Below are positions 36,401 to 47,489 of a stretch of 64,000 nucleotides of DNA, one piece after another (within the stretch, counting starts at the first letter, position 1; the number at the start of each line of letters is the position of its first letter). The notes beneath the pieces were generated by a model. It was given only the letters and a program-made list of their open reading frames with translations, was not told where the DNA came from and ran no database searches. This DNA comes from Capitulum mitella (taxonomy: Eukaryota; Arthropoda; Thecostraca; Pollicipedomorpha; Pollicipedidae). The stretch is taken from NCBI GenBank assembly GCA_030062745.1, contig CP099845.1, positions 21,412,556 through 21,476,555 of the forward strand, in the 5' to 3' direction. The position numbers and the translations under genes were made by a program.

Positions 36401-37555
36401 ATCTTCATCCTTTTAACATAACCAATCCCCAAGTGTTGATTTATCCCAGGATTTCTGCCACTTTGTCTCGCCATTTTCGCAAGGTGACATGCAGTATGTG
36501 AGAAATGTTTCAAAAGCGAAATATTGACTGCACGTCTCCTTCCTCCCGAAAAAGGGGCTCAATAGGCACTTCGCACCCTGCCCTTTTTCCAACGAAAGGG
36601 GAGCCATGGCCCCAATGTCCCTCCCCCTCCTGGATCCGCCAGTGCATGGGATGAAGAATATGAAACTGATTGTCAATTGTCTGAAGCGTCTTTGTGGCAT
36701 ATTTCACCCATTTTTCACCCCTTCCTTCAAAAATTATACCATGGTTGCCAAAGCTAGGCGGGCAAGCCGTAAAATAAGGTGAAACAATGTCTTATCTAAA
36801 AGACCAGTTTTTTGCACACGGAACCACATTCGTAAATTTCGTCCATATGATTTGTTACTGTGATGTTACAGTTCGCAGCCCGCCCTGAGCAAAGCTTGTT
36901 GCATAGACTCCGATGCCTACACCCTATTGCGAAATTCCGTGTAACGTCTGGTTTTGTGGCAAAAGTTTAACGTGCCTTCAGGGGCATGATAAGACCTTAC
37001 GGTAGTCAGCAAGACCCTCTTTTGGCCAGATGTTTATATTTTAATTTATCGGCGTTTAGTCGTTGTAAGTCTAGTCGTAAAAATCTATAGTTTTCCTTCG
37101 TATAGGCCACGTGATGAGGCCACGAGGTTACCTTAAAGCTTCAAATTAAATCTCAGCTTTCAGAACCAACAAAGGCATTGGATCAATCTGGCGTTGCCAG
37201 TTTTATCTCGTGTATCAACCAGCAAACGCCCTTACTTACAATGATCTGAATCTGCAGAATGTTAATTCATTTTTGCTGTATTTACTGAATTTTTACTGAA
37301 TTCATTGCATTTGTGGAATTTTCTGACTATCAAACATTAAGCCATACGAACCTAAAAAAATCCCGCAGCCGTGTTTTGTTCCCAAAACGAAGTGGACGAG
37401 CCTCTGTGCGATTCCCAGGAGGAGGGGAGCAGGTGGTTGTTCCGCGGCAGCTCGTCCTCGAGCTGCGTCAGGACGACGCGCTGCTGCAGCCCAAGACAAC
37501 TGTCAGGTCCAAATTACCTGCATAAAAATCCGAACAAGGGTAGTGTTAAATTGCG
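36400..37555. other. AT-richer stretch between two retroelements
   Basis: Holds a CTGGATCCGCCAGTGCATGG word (about 36631) of the kind found at small-transposon ends, and a 70-codon frame at 37313-37525. No gene or complete element was recognised. Confidence 0.35.
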
Positions 37556-37559
37556 CTAT

Positions 37560-37791
37560 TGTCGCTCACCACTCTACGTTTTCCGTATCAGTTTTTTGAA
37601 GCCGAGGTGCATCCGATTTGGTGCGCCGTGCGTGCCTTCCGACATTTCTGCACGTCTTTTCTTGGCTGACGCACCGGCCCAGTCTGCTCTCGCTGGCAAC
37701 TACTTTTTCACCGATGTTGAATATATGCGGCCAATACGTTGTGTCAGTCAGCTCCTTCCAACCGGTCGTTTCGCTCACATCTCCCCCAACA
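37560..37791 (+). repeat. 5' LTR of the second retroelement
   Basis: About 232 bp starting TGTCGC and aligning along its length with 47251-47484. Shared anchors include GTGCATCCGAT, TTTCTGCACGTCTTTT, GCACCGGCCCAGT and CCTTCCAACCGGTCG. It is followed by a primer-binding-site-like TGGTGGCAACGGTGGG at 37794-37809. Substantial divergence between the LTRs means the insertion is old. Confidence 0.72.
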
Positions 37792-37799
37792 ACTGGTGG

Positions 37800-38142
37800 C
37801 AACGGTGGGACGCGAGACCACCTCTCCTGAAGAGACCGGTGAAGCTGTGGCTTGAGGCCTTTCACAAATGCGGCAGCAACGATTCTGTTTTTTCTGTCTC
37901 GTTCCAGAAGTAGCATCCCACTCAGTCAAGAATTTAGCTTTGTTGCGCACCCTAGTGGAGTAGGCATCTACGGATTCGGTAGAGTGTTGGGCACAGGTCA
38001 TTAAGTCCTGTAGTCGAGAGGAAACGGGGCGGTCCGGGTACAGCGCTGAGATGAGGCGGGTAGCAAAAACATCAAATGATGGAGCATGGTTCAAGCCATG
38101 GCGGTTGCGAACCAAGTCGGCCACGCCCCATGTGACTTTCAA
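37800..38142 (-). pseudogene. gag fragment in reverse orientation
   Basis: On the minus strand, two frames show gag-like sequence: a segment with TESVDAYSTRVRNKAKF around 37930-38000, and after a frameshift one with AAAFVKGLKPQLHRSL near 37820-37880. Both resemble retrotransposon capsid proteins. The fragment is antisense to the LTRs and pol on either side, so it was inverted or comes from another insertion. It starts directly at the primer-binding-site-like sequence. Confidence 0.5.
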
Positions 38143-38289
38143 TTAGGTCACATACCTGAGCCACACAGGCCGCAGAATCGAGACGTGCTGATGAAGCATG
38201 CACGCGTATTCGGTACTTTTATTGCGAATATCAAACGAACCGACGTCTATGAATACCATATTTAACTAGATCACCCGACACCAGCGTAC

Positions 38290-39110
38290 AAAAGCCCGTA
38301 CCGCCTATCATTCGCACATCGTGAGATCGTCAGATCAGAAGTAGATAAGGTGCTTGCAAGCGGCATCATTGAGCCTGCAATCGCTGCTTACAATTCTTCC
38401 ATCATTTTGGTTAAGAAGGTATGCGGTGGATGTCGTTTAGTGTCAGATCTCCATTTATTAAACTCCAAAATCAAGGATAACAGGTACCCCAGTTCGTTTG
38501 CCTCTCATGCTGTTGACCAATTAGCAGGATGTTCTGTCTTCCCGGCTCTTGACTTGTTGAGCTCGTTTCACCAAGTTCCTCTGGCACCCCCTTCACATCT
38601 GTACACTGCGTTCACGGCAGATAATCGCCATTTCCATATGGCGTCAATACCTTTTGGCCTGAAAAATAGTTCCAGTGCACTCAATCGTGCATTACAGATT
38701 GCGTTAGCTGGCCTTCAAGGCACAGATGCGTTCCTTTATGTTGATGTCTTGATAGCTGGTCTTAACTATAGTGAACATTTGGCAAAACTCAATCGCGTCT
38801 TAACCCGTTTGGAAGAAACTCGATTTGTTCTCAATCCGTCCAAATGTTGCTTCTTGCAACGGCAAATTACATAGTTGGGCCACATCGTGGGCCTATGTGG
38901 CGCCGGCCCGACCCGTCAAAAATCCAAACAGTCCATCAGTTTTCCCCGCCTACCTCCGTCAAAGACGTACGCCCATTCCTTGGCTTTGCTAATTGCTACC
39001 GATGCCACTTTCCTGGCCTGTCAGACTTAGCGACTCCCCTTGTCAACCTCACCCGCAAGAATGCACACTTCCTTTGGACAGAACGGTGTGGCAAAGTTTT
39101 TTAATCTGTC
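38290..39110 (+). pseudogene. Reverse transcriptase relic of the second LTR retroelement
   Basis: Gypsy-type RT: GIIEP near 38355, ILVKK, DLLSSFHQVPLAPP, and IPFGLKNSSSALNRALQ. The active-site region reads FLYVDVLI, lacking one of the two catalytic aspartates usual in YxDD. A stop follows at about 38872. The thumb/connection continues in another frame (KDVRPFLGFANCYRCHFPG) to a stop at about 39104. Non-functional. Confidence 0.78.
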
Positions 39111-39160
39111 AGACAGTCCTTGCTCAGTTATCCTGTTTTGCGGTTTCCTGATTTTTCTGC

Positions 39161-39557
39161 TTGTCAACTGATGTAAGCGATTTCGCTATAAGTGCTGTGC
39201 TCGAACAGAAGTACAGGAATGATCGCCATCCCTTGGCCTTCATCAGCCGCCAGCTAGACAAAGCTGATCGAAATTATTCCACCACAGAGAAAGAATGCCT
39301 TGCCATCTACTGGTCCTTTGAACCTTTACGTTGTCATCTCGTGGGACATTCCACACGCCATTACCGACCATTTACCATGACGTGGTCTGTTGAAAGCCAC
39401 CAATCCCGGCGGTAGACTTACCAGATGGTCTTTGAGACTATCCGCCTATGATTTCGATATTACTTACTTACCAGGCCGACTGAATGTTAAACCAGATGTT
39501 TTGTCACGCGCCAAAATTGACCCCCAAACAAAAACCGACTTTCTCGGTTACGTTTAG
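39161..39557 (+). pseudogene. RNase H relic of the second LTR retroelement
   Basis: TDVSDFAISAVLEQ, HPLAFISRQLDKADRNYSTT and EKECLAIYW match the RNase H domain that follows RT in Gypsy pol. After a frameshift the chromodomain-like linker RLSAYDFDITYLPGRLNVKP continues to a stop at about 39555. Confidence 0.75.
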
Positions 39558-39849
39558 GCTACTTTTTCGAACATAGAGGATGGGCACGCAGGGAAGATCA
39601 AGCTTAAACAAAGGAAACATCCTACCCTGATCTCCATGATCGATCATCTTTCGAGCCCGTTCCCTGATCTTTCCGATCTTCAGTTACACGAGCCTTCAGT
39701 TACATTGATTTCTTTCTCATCTCGGATGGCCTCCTTTACCATCTCGCCGCCTAAAGCAACGAAACACGACCCCACTTGGACCAGCCTGTCGTACCGTCTC
39801 CGTGAAATCGTCCATGGTCCAAAAATTCCACGGCCCCAGTTGGCCCGGT

Positions 39850-40315
39850 CACCTTGAATTTGAGAAAACCCTGGCCGAAATACGTCTTCAATTTTATTGG
39901 CAATGTATGTACACCGATGTTTAGCAATACTTTAATTCCTGCCACATGTGCATGGACGCAACACACATTGGTACATCAAGCGTGCTCCCCTCTAACGAAC
40001 TTTGACTCAGCCTTACCCGATGCACATATCCAGCTCTGGCATTGTTGGACCCCTCAAAACAAGCCACCGCGGAAATTCTTTCTACCTTTCATGGATAGAA
40101 CACTTTTCGCGTTGGCCCACATCCATCCCTCTCTCAGAAGCCAGCTCCGAGGCCGTCGCCAAAGCGTTCGTAGAACAAATTATTCCGCGACATGGCATCA
40201 TCACACATTTACTCAGTGCTCGCGGGCCCAGTTTCACATCCAGCCTGATATAATCTATTTGCCAATGCTTATAAATCAACAGACTACTGACCTTTGCTCG
40301 CAGGGCCTATTTTAA
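39850..40315 (+). pseudogene. Integrase relic of the second LTR retroelement
   Basis: A zinc-finger-like stretch with several stops (39850-39990) precedes a core-domain fragment (GIVGPLKTSHRGNSFYL and FVEQIIPRHGIITHLLS) in one frame at 40002-40253. The first catalytic Asp position reads Gly. The domain breaks off near 40310, shortly before a TA microsatellite. Confidence 0.72.
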
Positions 40316-40420
40316 CGAAAAATGATTGCGGGGGCAATTCTGCAAACGATACGCATTGGCCGAGTCCCTTCCCCCGCCCCCGGGCATTTGCGTTCTCCTT
40401 ATTGAATTCTGTCCACTTCA

Positions 40421-40423
<3 letters not shown>

Positions 40424-40497
<74 letters not shown>

Positions 40498-40510
40498 TTT
40501 CCTAAGGAAG

Positions 40511-40562
<52 letters not shown>
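40424..40562. repeat. (TA)n microsatellite with an internal palindrome
   Basis: Two blocks of alternating TA flank CTTTCCTAAGGAAGG, itself an inverted repeat, so the tract of about 140 bp could form a cruciform. Confidence 0.95.
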
Positions 40563-40564
<2 letters not shown>

Positions 40565-41032
40565 CAAATTACGATAAACACTTTTCCAGAGTGCTCTCTC
40601 ATTAATTGATATGTCTTTTGGAGGAAATCATGTGTGCAAAATATTGTATGTCGTTTGTGCTGGATTTTATTTTATTTCGATGAAATTCGCGCCGGCTTTT
40701 GTGCATTCCGAGCCCATTGAAGTCAAAGAACACTATTCCATTATCCCCAGCAAGAACTCATTCTCCATGGACTTGTGATCCCTAGGAGATTCGTTCAGGG
40801 AGAGGTGTGTCTGAAATGTCCCCAAACGTGTTTTGTGCTTCAGTTTTTTTTTTAAACCAAGCGCACGATATGCATAAAATGCACATCACAGTACTCCTTT
40901 TGACACACTGGATCGAAAGACTTTTCACATTCTGTCTCAGGTCATAGGTCACTGGTCCTGTCGGCAGCAGTGTGGCTTAGGTGGGAATGATACTTCAACC
41001 CTCTTTGTTGTCTCGGGGTTCTGGCGACGATG

Positions 41033-43290
41033 CTATTCGACGACTTGCAGCAGGTACTGCTCTTGCCTTTCATGCTTCGTCAGCACCCTATTGTACACTT
41101 GGATAAGAGCCACGGCTCGTTCGGCGAAGTCGCTAACTACCGCGATCCCGCACAAGACTTCCTTGGCGTTCTTGGAGCCAGATGCAGTCTCCCAATCAGC
41201 GGGATCGGCGGCAAGGAAGTCCATGTTGATGCCGTAGGCTTTCAGGTTGCCCACCGACTTTGCAGCAATGAAGTCGACGATGATCTTCCTTAGACGAGAA
41301 CCTCCTTTTCTGCGAGATCCACCTGCGCTCGATGGGAAGACTCTCCGATCCCTGTTCCTGGAATGCCGCGATCATCCTCATCTTCATCTCACATGGCACG
41401 CCCTCGTCGAAGAACGACACACCAGCCAGTTCTTCGCTAGGGTACCATAATAGGTGATTGCTATGATAAATTATATGCTGTATATAATGTCATAATAGAT
41501 AATAGGTGATCAGCAAACTCCTTGGAGATCCCCTTCGAGATTTCAGCATTCAAATCAGGTTTTGCAGAACGGCCAGGTCGTGCACGGGAGCGTTGACCGC
41601 CGATGAAGACCAGAACCATGCACTGACGTGCAAAACAGCCATGAAAGAGACGAAGCGCTTGAGTGCGCCCAATTCACTGAGAGTCACGGAGAACTGATGG
41701 CAAAGCAAGAAGATCTTGATCCCGCAGATTATGCGCCCCTTCCATCTGGCACGGTGGAACCATCCATCTGGCACGTTGGAGAGCACTTGGTTGGGGAACT
41801 TGATTTCCCGTGGAGGCTCTTGACCAAAGGGGATGATCGAGACCTCAAAGAACTCACGATAATCATCGCTAGGCTGGATTTCGGCGAGCTTCTCACGGCA
41901 GAAGGCGACGACACGATCCTTGGAGGAGAAAAGCGTCTCGACCATTGCTGGCTCCAGGTCTCCATAGATCATGGGTTCAAACTTGTTCCAATCAATGAGC
42001 CTCCATCTTTTCTTGAAGCGCTTGAACAAGGAGATTCCGGTCCCGAGGACGGACCGAAGCGCGTGGACAAAGCCGCCTCTGCCACCAGTTCGAAGATATG
42101 ATGACCACAAGCGAAGTGAATAGGCTGTCACTCAAGCTTCTGTTGGAGAAGCGTGCTTGCTCCCACAACTTGTCCAGTGTTGCTGGAGGTGGTGTCGAAG
42201 CTCATGCCGACGACCTTGTCAGAAACCTCCAAGTCTTCCAGACAATGCGCGACAACGTCGGCTGGCGTTGCTCCGGCTCTACTTGCAAACTTCGGAACAC
42301 CGAAGAGCTTGGCGGCACTTCTTGGACCGGTTACAATGACAGGGAGTCGATCCACCTTTTCCTTTCCATCGTCAGTTAACAGTTTGCCGTCCCAGTGGAC
42401 CACCAGGTTGGGTGGCGAGGAGAAAGAATGCTAAATTTCGACCGCAATGGCTTTCCTCTGCGATCTACGTGCCCACCTGGCAGAGCTTCTGTGATCGCCA
42501 GTTCAGAGGAGTCGTGGCCAAGGGCCGAAGCCGTCGCCGATAGGAAGTGGATTGCAGCGCGATCATTGAGCTTGGTCCGATCGAGGGCTGCTGCCTGATC
42601 AGGAGTGGCGATGTTCTTGGCTCTCCTGCAGGGCCGCTTCGAAGGCATGGCCAAGGACTGCGGGTCATCCTGATATGTCAGTTTTGTGTTGTCGGTAGAC
42701 GAGTATTCCAACTGGGCAGTTGCCTCCTGCTCGGTCTGCTGTTTAGTCTAACGGCGGGCCCTTTAAAGTTTCGGCCTACTGTTGTCGTTGAAGAGCTCGC
42801 TCCTCCTTCTCAGAAGGGAACTTATCGAATACCACCATGACGCCTGGGCGACCTGGCTTCCTTTGGGCCTGGAGAATGTCTTTATACTCTTGGTTTTGAT
42901 GATCTTAATGGTGCCGACAAGGGCAAGATCAAAAAGGTTTTTGAGGTTGTCCCTAAATCCAATCTTCTTGTCAATTTCCGGGGTGGACCTCCAGCATTTG
43001 CCTTTGATGACAGCTTGACACTGGTCAAACTTCCTGTTGAGCTTCTTTATCACGTTCCGCTCAGGTACAGTGGGAATACGGGCTTTGTTCCACACCTCCA
43101 TCATTTCGCGGACGATCTGTGTTTTGACTTACCTCTGGCTAAGCCTATCCACACGGTGGGACTGAAAATATTGCTGCAGCACTTCTTCCCGCGAAGGCAG
43201 TTCTGAGCACCGGTCAACCAAAGTTCGGCTTTTTTCTCGTGGTGCAGCCAAAGTGGCACAGACTTCCGTTATAAAAGGTACTTTCTGCAT
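41033..43290 (-). pseudogene. Transposase-like pseudogene of an uncharacterised arthropod repeat family
   Basis: Minus-strand pieces in order: ATG at 43290 (MQKVPFITEVCATLAAP), an in-frame stop near 43125, then EVWNKARIPTVPERNVIKKL (43104-42763), DQAAALDRTKLNDRAAIHFL (about 42560), VVHWDGK-like (42403) and FDTTSSNTG (about 42175). Then LFKRFKKRW, YREFFEVS, FHRARWKGR (42131-41550) and a C-terminal tail to 41033. I recognise this layout as a protein family recurring in arthropod and other invertebrate genomes and usually left uncharacterised. The HWDGK, DTTSSNTG and ARW motifs suggest an RNase H-fold transposase, which is inference. Several frameshifts and stops make it a pseudogene. It is nested within the second LTR retroelement, between integrase and env. 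Confidence 0.6.
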
Positions 43291-43299
43291 TGACGCAGA

Positions 43300-44840
43300 T
43301 GGTCCTTAAATATCCTGGCGTCTAAGAACGCGCGGGAAATTGCCAGACCGGCACCGTGGGTTACCGTGGCATAGCAAGGTGTCGTACTTCAAGTATATAA
43401 GTCACAGTCTGCAAACGATGGCCAGAATATTGACGAGATGTTGCGGCAGCTTCGATTCTTCCCTAAATGAGGCAGGAGGTTGCCTGTCCGGGATAGTTTC
43501 TGTTGATCTAGTCTTTCCCCAAAATACAGTTTCTCACCGAATTTTGGCCATATGTTTTTCAACACTGTGCAAAAGTGCAAAAGCTGTCCCAACACAGGCA
43601 GAACAAACTGCTCCATTTCCAGATTATCGGCCCCAAAATAAAAAAGTCACCTCAAATTGAAATATTCGCCTTAGCCCCGCCTCATTGAGATGTCATCAAC
43701 ACTCGTCATTATCTGCAGTCTGCGCTATGCCATGTTCGTGAAGCAGATGAAGCATGCTCATGGGATGCACAAACCCATGCACAAGGAGCAGCAAGAGTGA
43801 TGGTTCAATATGACCGATTGATTTTCTGTTTTCCTCGCGTAAAACTCGGGTTTAACCGCCTAGTTCAATGAAGTTCTACCAATTAGGTAATGGGATTTTA
43901 GCAGGGTTTTTGGATCAGGATGATTGATGATGACTAAAGCACTGCTGGACTGTTACCGCATTCATATCAACATTATCTCACGGCACAGCGAAACCCCACC
44001 AGCTCACCCTTCAGTTTTCTTGCGCTTGAACACATCAAAGATGGTCATCATCACTTTTAACGTGCTTACGATGCAATGAAACGCCTTGGCCGCCCACCAG
44101 ACAATCGCGACATCAGGGACCGGCGTACTAATTACGAAACACGCTCGCCAGCGGTCATTAGGTGTGCCTGCAATACGTATTACAAAGTGATGCTTCTAAG
44201 TGTGCTCCCACATTACTCAATGATTCAACACATCCGTCGTTGATAAGATGCTGCTTCGCGAGACTCTCGTGCGCAGCGCTTTATGGAATACTCTCCTGGT
44301 TACGCTAGTACACCTGGCTGTTTTTTTTCTTTGCATGGGCAAAGCCTCTTGACTGGGGGGGGGGGGCGCAAAGTATCCGACTGAGGGGGCATTTGCTCCC
44401 CCCCCAGTTAACATGTTAAAATAGGCCCTGTTTGCTCGTCACTCCAAAGCCAATGGCCGCGTAGAGACTTCATTCCACCATTGGCAACGTTTTACTGCGT
44501 TTTGTAGACTCTTCTCGGAGAAATTGGGACAAAGTCTTCCCCATGGCACTTTTCACCATTAGAAGCTCATTCAGTCGGAAAGACGGCTTAGGAAATGCGT
44601 GTACCATGCAAGCCCATTTACTTCAATTCGTTGTGACAGCCGATCGTTACACGGAGGGATCTCTTTCTTTCATTTTTGTCGCCCCGAAGGGCAACCTCCT
44701 TTCATGAACTGTTCATGTTCTCAGAACCACCCACTGTGGTCGTATTCACTGCATGTTTTGTATGGCCATGTTCACAAATTTGTCTTGCTTATCACCTACC
44801 CTGCAATATCTAGTTTAAGGTTTCTTTGTTGTCTTTCGTG
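43300..44840. other. Unresolved stretch inside the second LTR retroelement
   Basis: No domain was recognised. A G-run/C-run hairpin (ACTGGGGGGGG against CCCCCCCCAGT, about 44352-44408) marks a small fold-back insertion. Confidence 0.35.
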
Positions 44841-44848
44841 TCTCCTTT

Positions 44849-46972
44849 GTGTGTATTGTGTGCATTCTTTGTGTATTCATAGTGTATTCTTTCTTTGTCT
44901 CCACTGGTCTTCTTCCGATTTACCTTCGTGCCTCTATGCGATCTTTGCATGATATTGGTCGTTCCGCTGTTTGGTTTGGTATTTTCCGGCTTTTTCGTAC
45001 TTGTTTTCGTCTTTCACTTCGTCTTGGTGCTATTTCGGGAACCTCTGCCCTCCACAAGATTAAAAACGGTTTCCACAAGCTGTCCGAGTTTGCTGAAGGC
45101 ACCCATCGTACCACTCTCCCTGAGCCCCAACAATCTTCCACTTTTTCAGCACCTCAGATCAAGTACCGCATCGTACTTTTGCTTATTTTTCTGTCTTTCC
45201 TTTTGGCATCGCCTATACATGACAAATGCAACGATGTCAAAATCTTAACGCCCCGAGTAACCGCATGCGAAACCCTACCTTCTGGACAAGAATCGTGTTC
45301 CGTCTCTGGCCAAGCTCAAATCGCTTTAGCTACTACTTGCTCCACTACTCGCATATCTTTTTCTGATGACAGTGGCACTAACGTGCATTACCTACGCATC
45401 ACATTCAATGACTTACGATGTCAGTGGACCACCATTCACCAACATTATACATTCCCTGTTTCAGTCCACATCTCGTCTAAGCTAGTGTGCCCAAACTTTA
45501 ACTACTGTAGTTGGGAGCGAGATGCATTCCTCGACGTGCATTCTTCCCTGACGTTACGTCAGGGCCAAGAGGTCCCTGACATTACCTCTTGGCCTGGCCT
45601 TTCTTCGTGTATTTCAGTTTCTGCAAAGACAAAATTTTGCGTCATCACCCAGTATGACCCATGTCTTTATTTTCGATGGTGATTGATTCCCTAGTGCAAT
45701 GCAACGAATACATCCCAACCAACAATGCAACCTATACCACGGACAAAATGTCTAGTCGTTTATGCCGACCATCCATCACAATCTCTGAAGCCACTGATAA
45801 TTATTTGGTCAACACTACTGCTTATGATCATATAATCGCCAACTCTGGTATTACCCTAGACGTCCTCGACACTTTCGGCCAACCATTTTCGTTACCTTCT
45901 CCTTACCTAGTTCAAAAATATTAATGATTTCAGGAATTCCCATACTGAATCTGAACCCCACGTTTCCAACTTGCTCCCGGTCAACTCGGAAACATCCAAG
46001 CTAGTGCTCCTTTATCCGCTGACTTTATTTTAATCCCCTCATGGTTCATTGCGACAATTACGAAGCCACAATAACCTGTCACGCTCCTCAAAGTTAAATC
46101 AACGTTCTCCAACATAAAAAGCCCAACGTCCTTCCGCGTGCCGTCCACAATTATCACTTGTTTCTAAACACTGATGGTCTTTTGGAAGCTACCCTCCTCC
46201 AAAGTGTAACTGCCGCAGTCCATCTTCGATTTCGCGACAGGCACATCTCCGTGCACCATTCCAAAATTTGCCCTCGCATTGAATCCGTCAAATCAGCCAC
46301 TGGCTGTTCTTCATGTCCGTTGGCCACCAAAGTTATCCTCAGAACCTGATCCATTTGCTGGACTGGTCCGGTATCCGTTTTGTTAAACGAAATCCCTTTA
46401 TCCACTCGTTCTGTGCACTTATCCACCGAAATCTCGCTCGCGGTTATTCATTTCGTTACATCTCTGGCTTGTCACGAGGGGCGTGTCTGCCTTCGTCACA
46501 ACGAAATTCGTAGTTGTGAACCAGTCTCTTGTTTGGACGCCCCTACTCTAAATCTCATCCAACGCAACGTTACTCCCGCCCAGTCAACAGCTCTTCTTCA
46601 TTATACTGGGTTATTCGATTCTCTTATTTCTCCCATTAAGTATTTCGGAAGCACTGTTCAAGCGCAAATACTATTTGTGTATTGGCAGCTTGGCCGCCAC
46701 CTTTCTCTTCTGTCTTTTGATTACCCTCCTGAAGCGATATTTCACTTCAGATCATTTTGTTTGTCCCTTCCCGTGTGACTGGCATTTCGTTTCATGTTCC
46801 TCCAAACATGTTTCGCTACCCGCATGGGCTCATAAATTTCATCAGTCAGCACTGTTTCCAAAATAGGTGTGTCAATGTACTTCACTGCAAAACAGCAATG
46901 CTCCTTTTAAAGCACCTGGGTAATCTCTGCATCTTGTCCACATCTTGTAAGCAGCAGCGCAGCATGTACTAA
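44849..46972 (+). pseudogene. env relic resembling a phlebovirus-type glycoprotein
   Basis: The first open part (44849-45682) has an N-terminal region, a hydrophobic segment (VLLLIFLSFLLASPI near 45175) and a Cys-rich ectodomain with a PGxSSC motif near 45600. Further pieces in other frames follow (45661-45924, 46158-46349), the latter with a paired-Cys GCSSC motif typical near the end of class II fusion ectodomains. A stretch to about 46970 is rich in hydrophobic residues. Phlebovirus-Gc-like envelopes are known in several invertebrate LTR retroelements. Frameshifts and stops break it in at least three places. Position, upstream of the 3' LTR and in the pol orientation, fits env. The assignment rests on Cys pattern and order, so is moderate. 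Confidence 0.55.
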
Positions 46973-47227
46973 AAATAAAAACAAAAATCCGCTATCTGCA
47001 TCCCCTGAGCCCTTGTCACTGGTGTCGCTGTAATGGCTGAGTGTTCTGAACACGCTGTGGCACGCCGTGTTATGTTTCGGCTCATTTCTATGAACTCTGA
47101 CACTCGAAACGCTGTGTGCGCACCGTCTTCTAGTGTTCACGCGTCTTCAAGTGGGTCGTTTGGTGCCGTGTAACCTCCACTGTTTTCGTTGACCGGTCGT
47201 TGGTGGTTCGCCTGCTTGCGTCAGCTC

Positions 47228-47247
47228 GGAGGGGAGGGAAGGGGAGA
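47228..47247 (+). other. Polypurine tract of the second LTR retroelement
   Basis: A 20-bp all-purine run (GGAGGGGAGGGAAGGGGAGA) ends three bases before the 3' LTR start TGTCGCGCC at 47251, as expected for plus-strand priming. Confidence 0.7.
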
Positions 47248-47250
47248 TAC

Positions 47251-47484
47251 TGTCGCGCCTCACTCCATGTTTTCTGTACGTCTTTTTACGACGCGGTGCA
47301 TCCGATCCGGTGCGCCAAACGCCGTGCGTGCCTCCCTGTATTTCTGCACGTCTTTTTTTGGCTGGCGCACCGGCCCAGTTCAGTCTTGCTGGCATCTGCT
47401 CTTTTATTGATGTGATACATATGCAGCCAATACAATGTCAATCAGTCCCTTCCAACCGGTCGACTGGCTCGCATATCCCCGAAA
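47251..47484 (+). repeat. 3' LTR of the second retroelement
   Basis: Aligns with 37560-37791 in direct orientation. Together they bound an element of about 9.9 kb. A direct flanking duplication was not found. Confidence 0.72.
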
Positions 47485-47489
47485 ATCTC

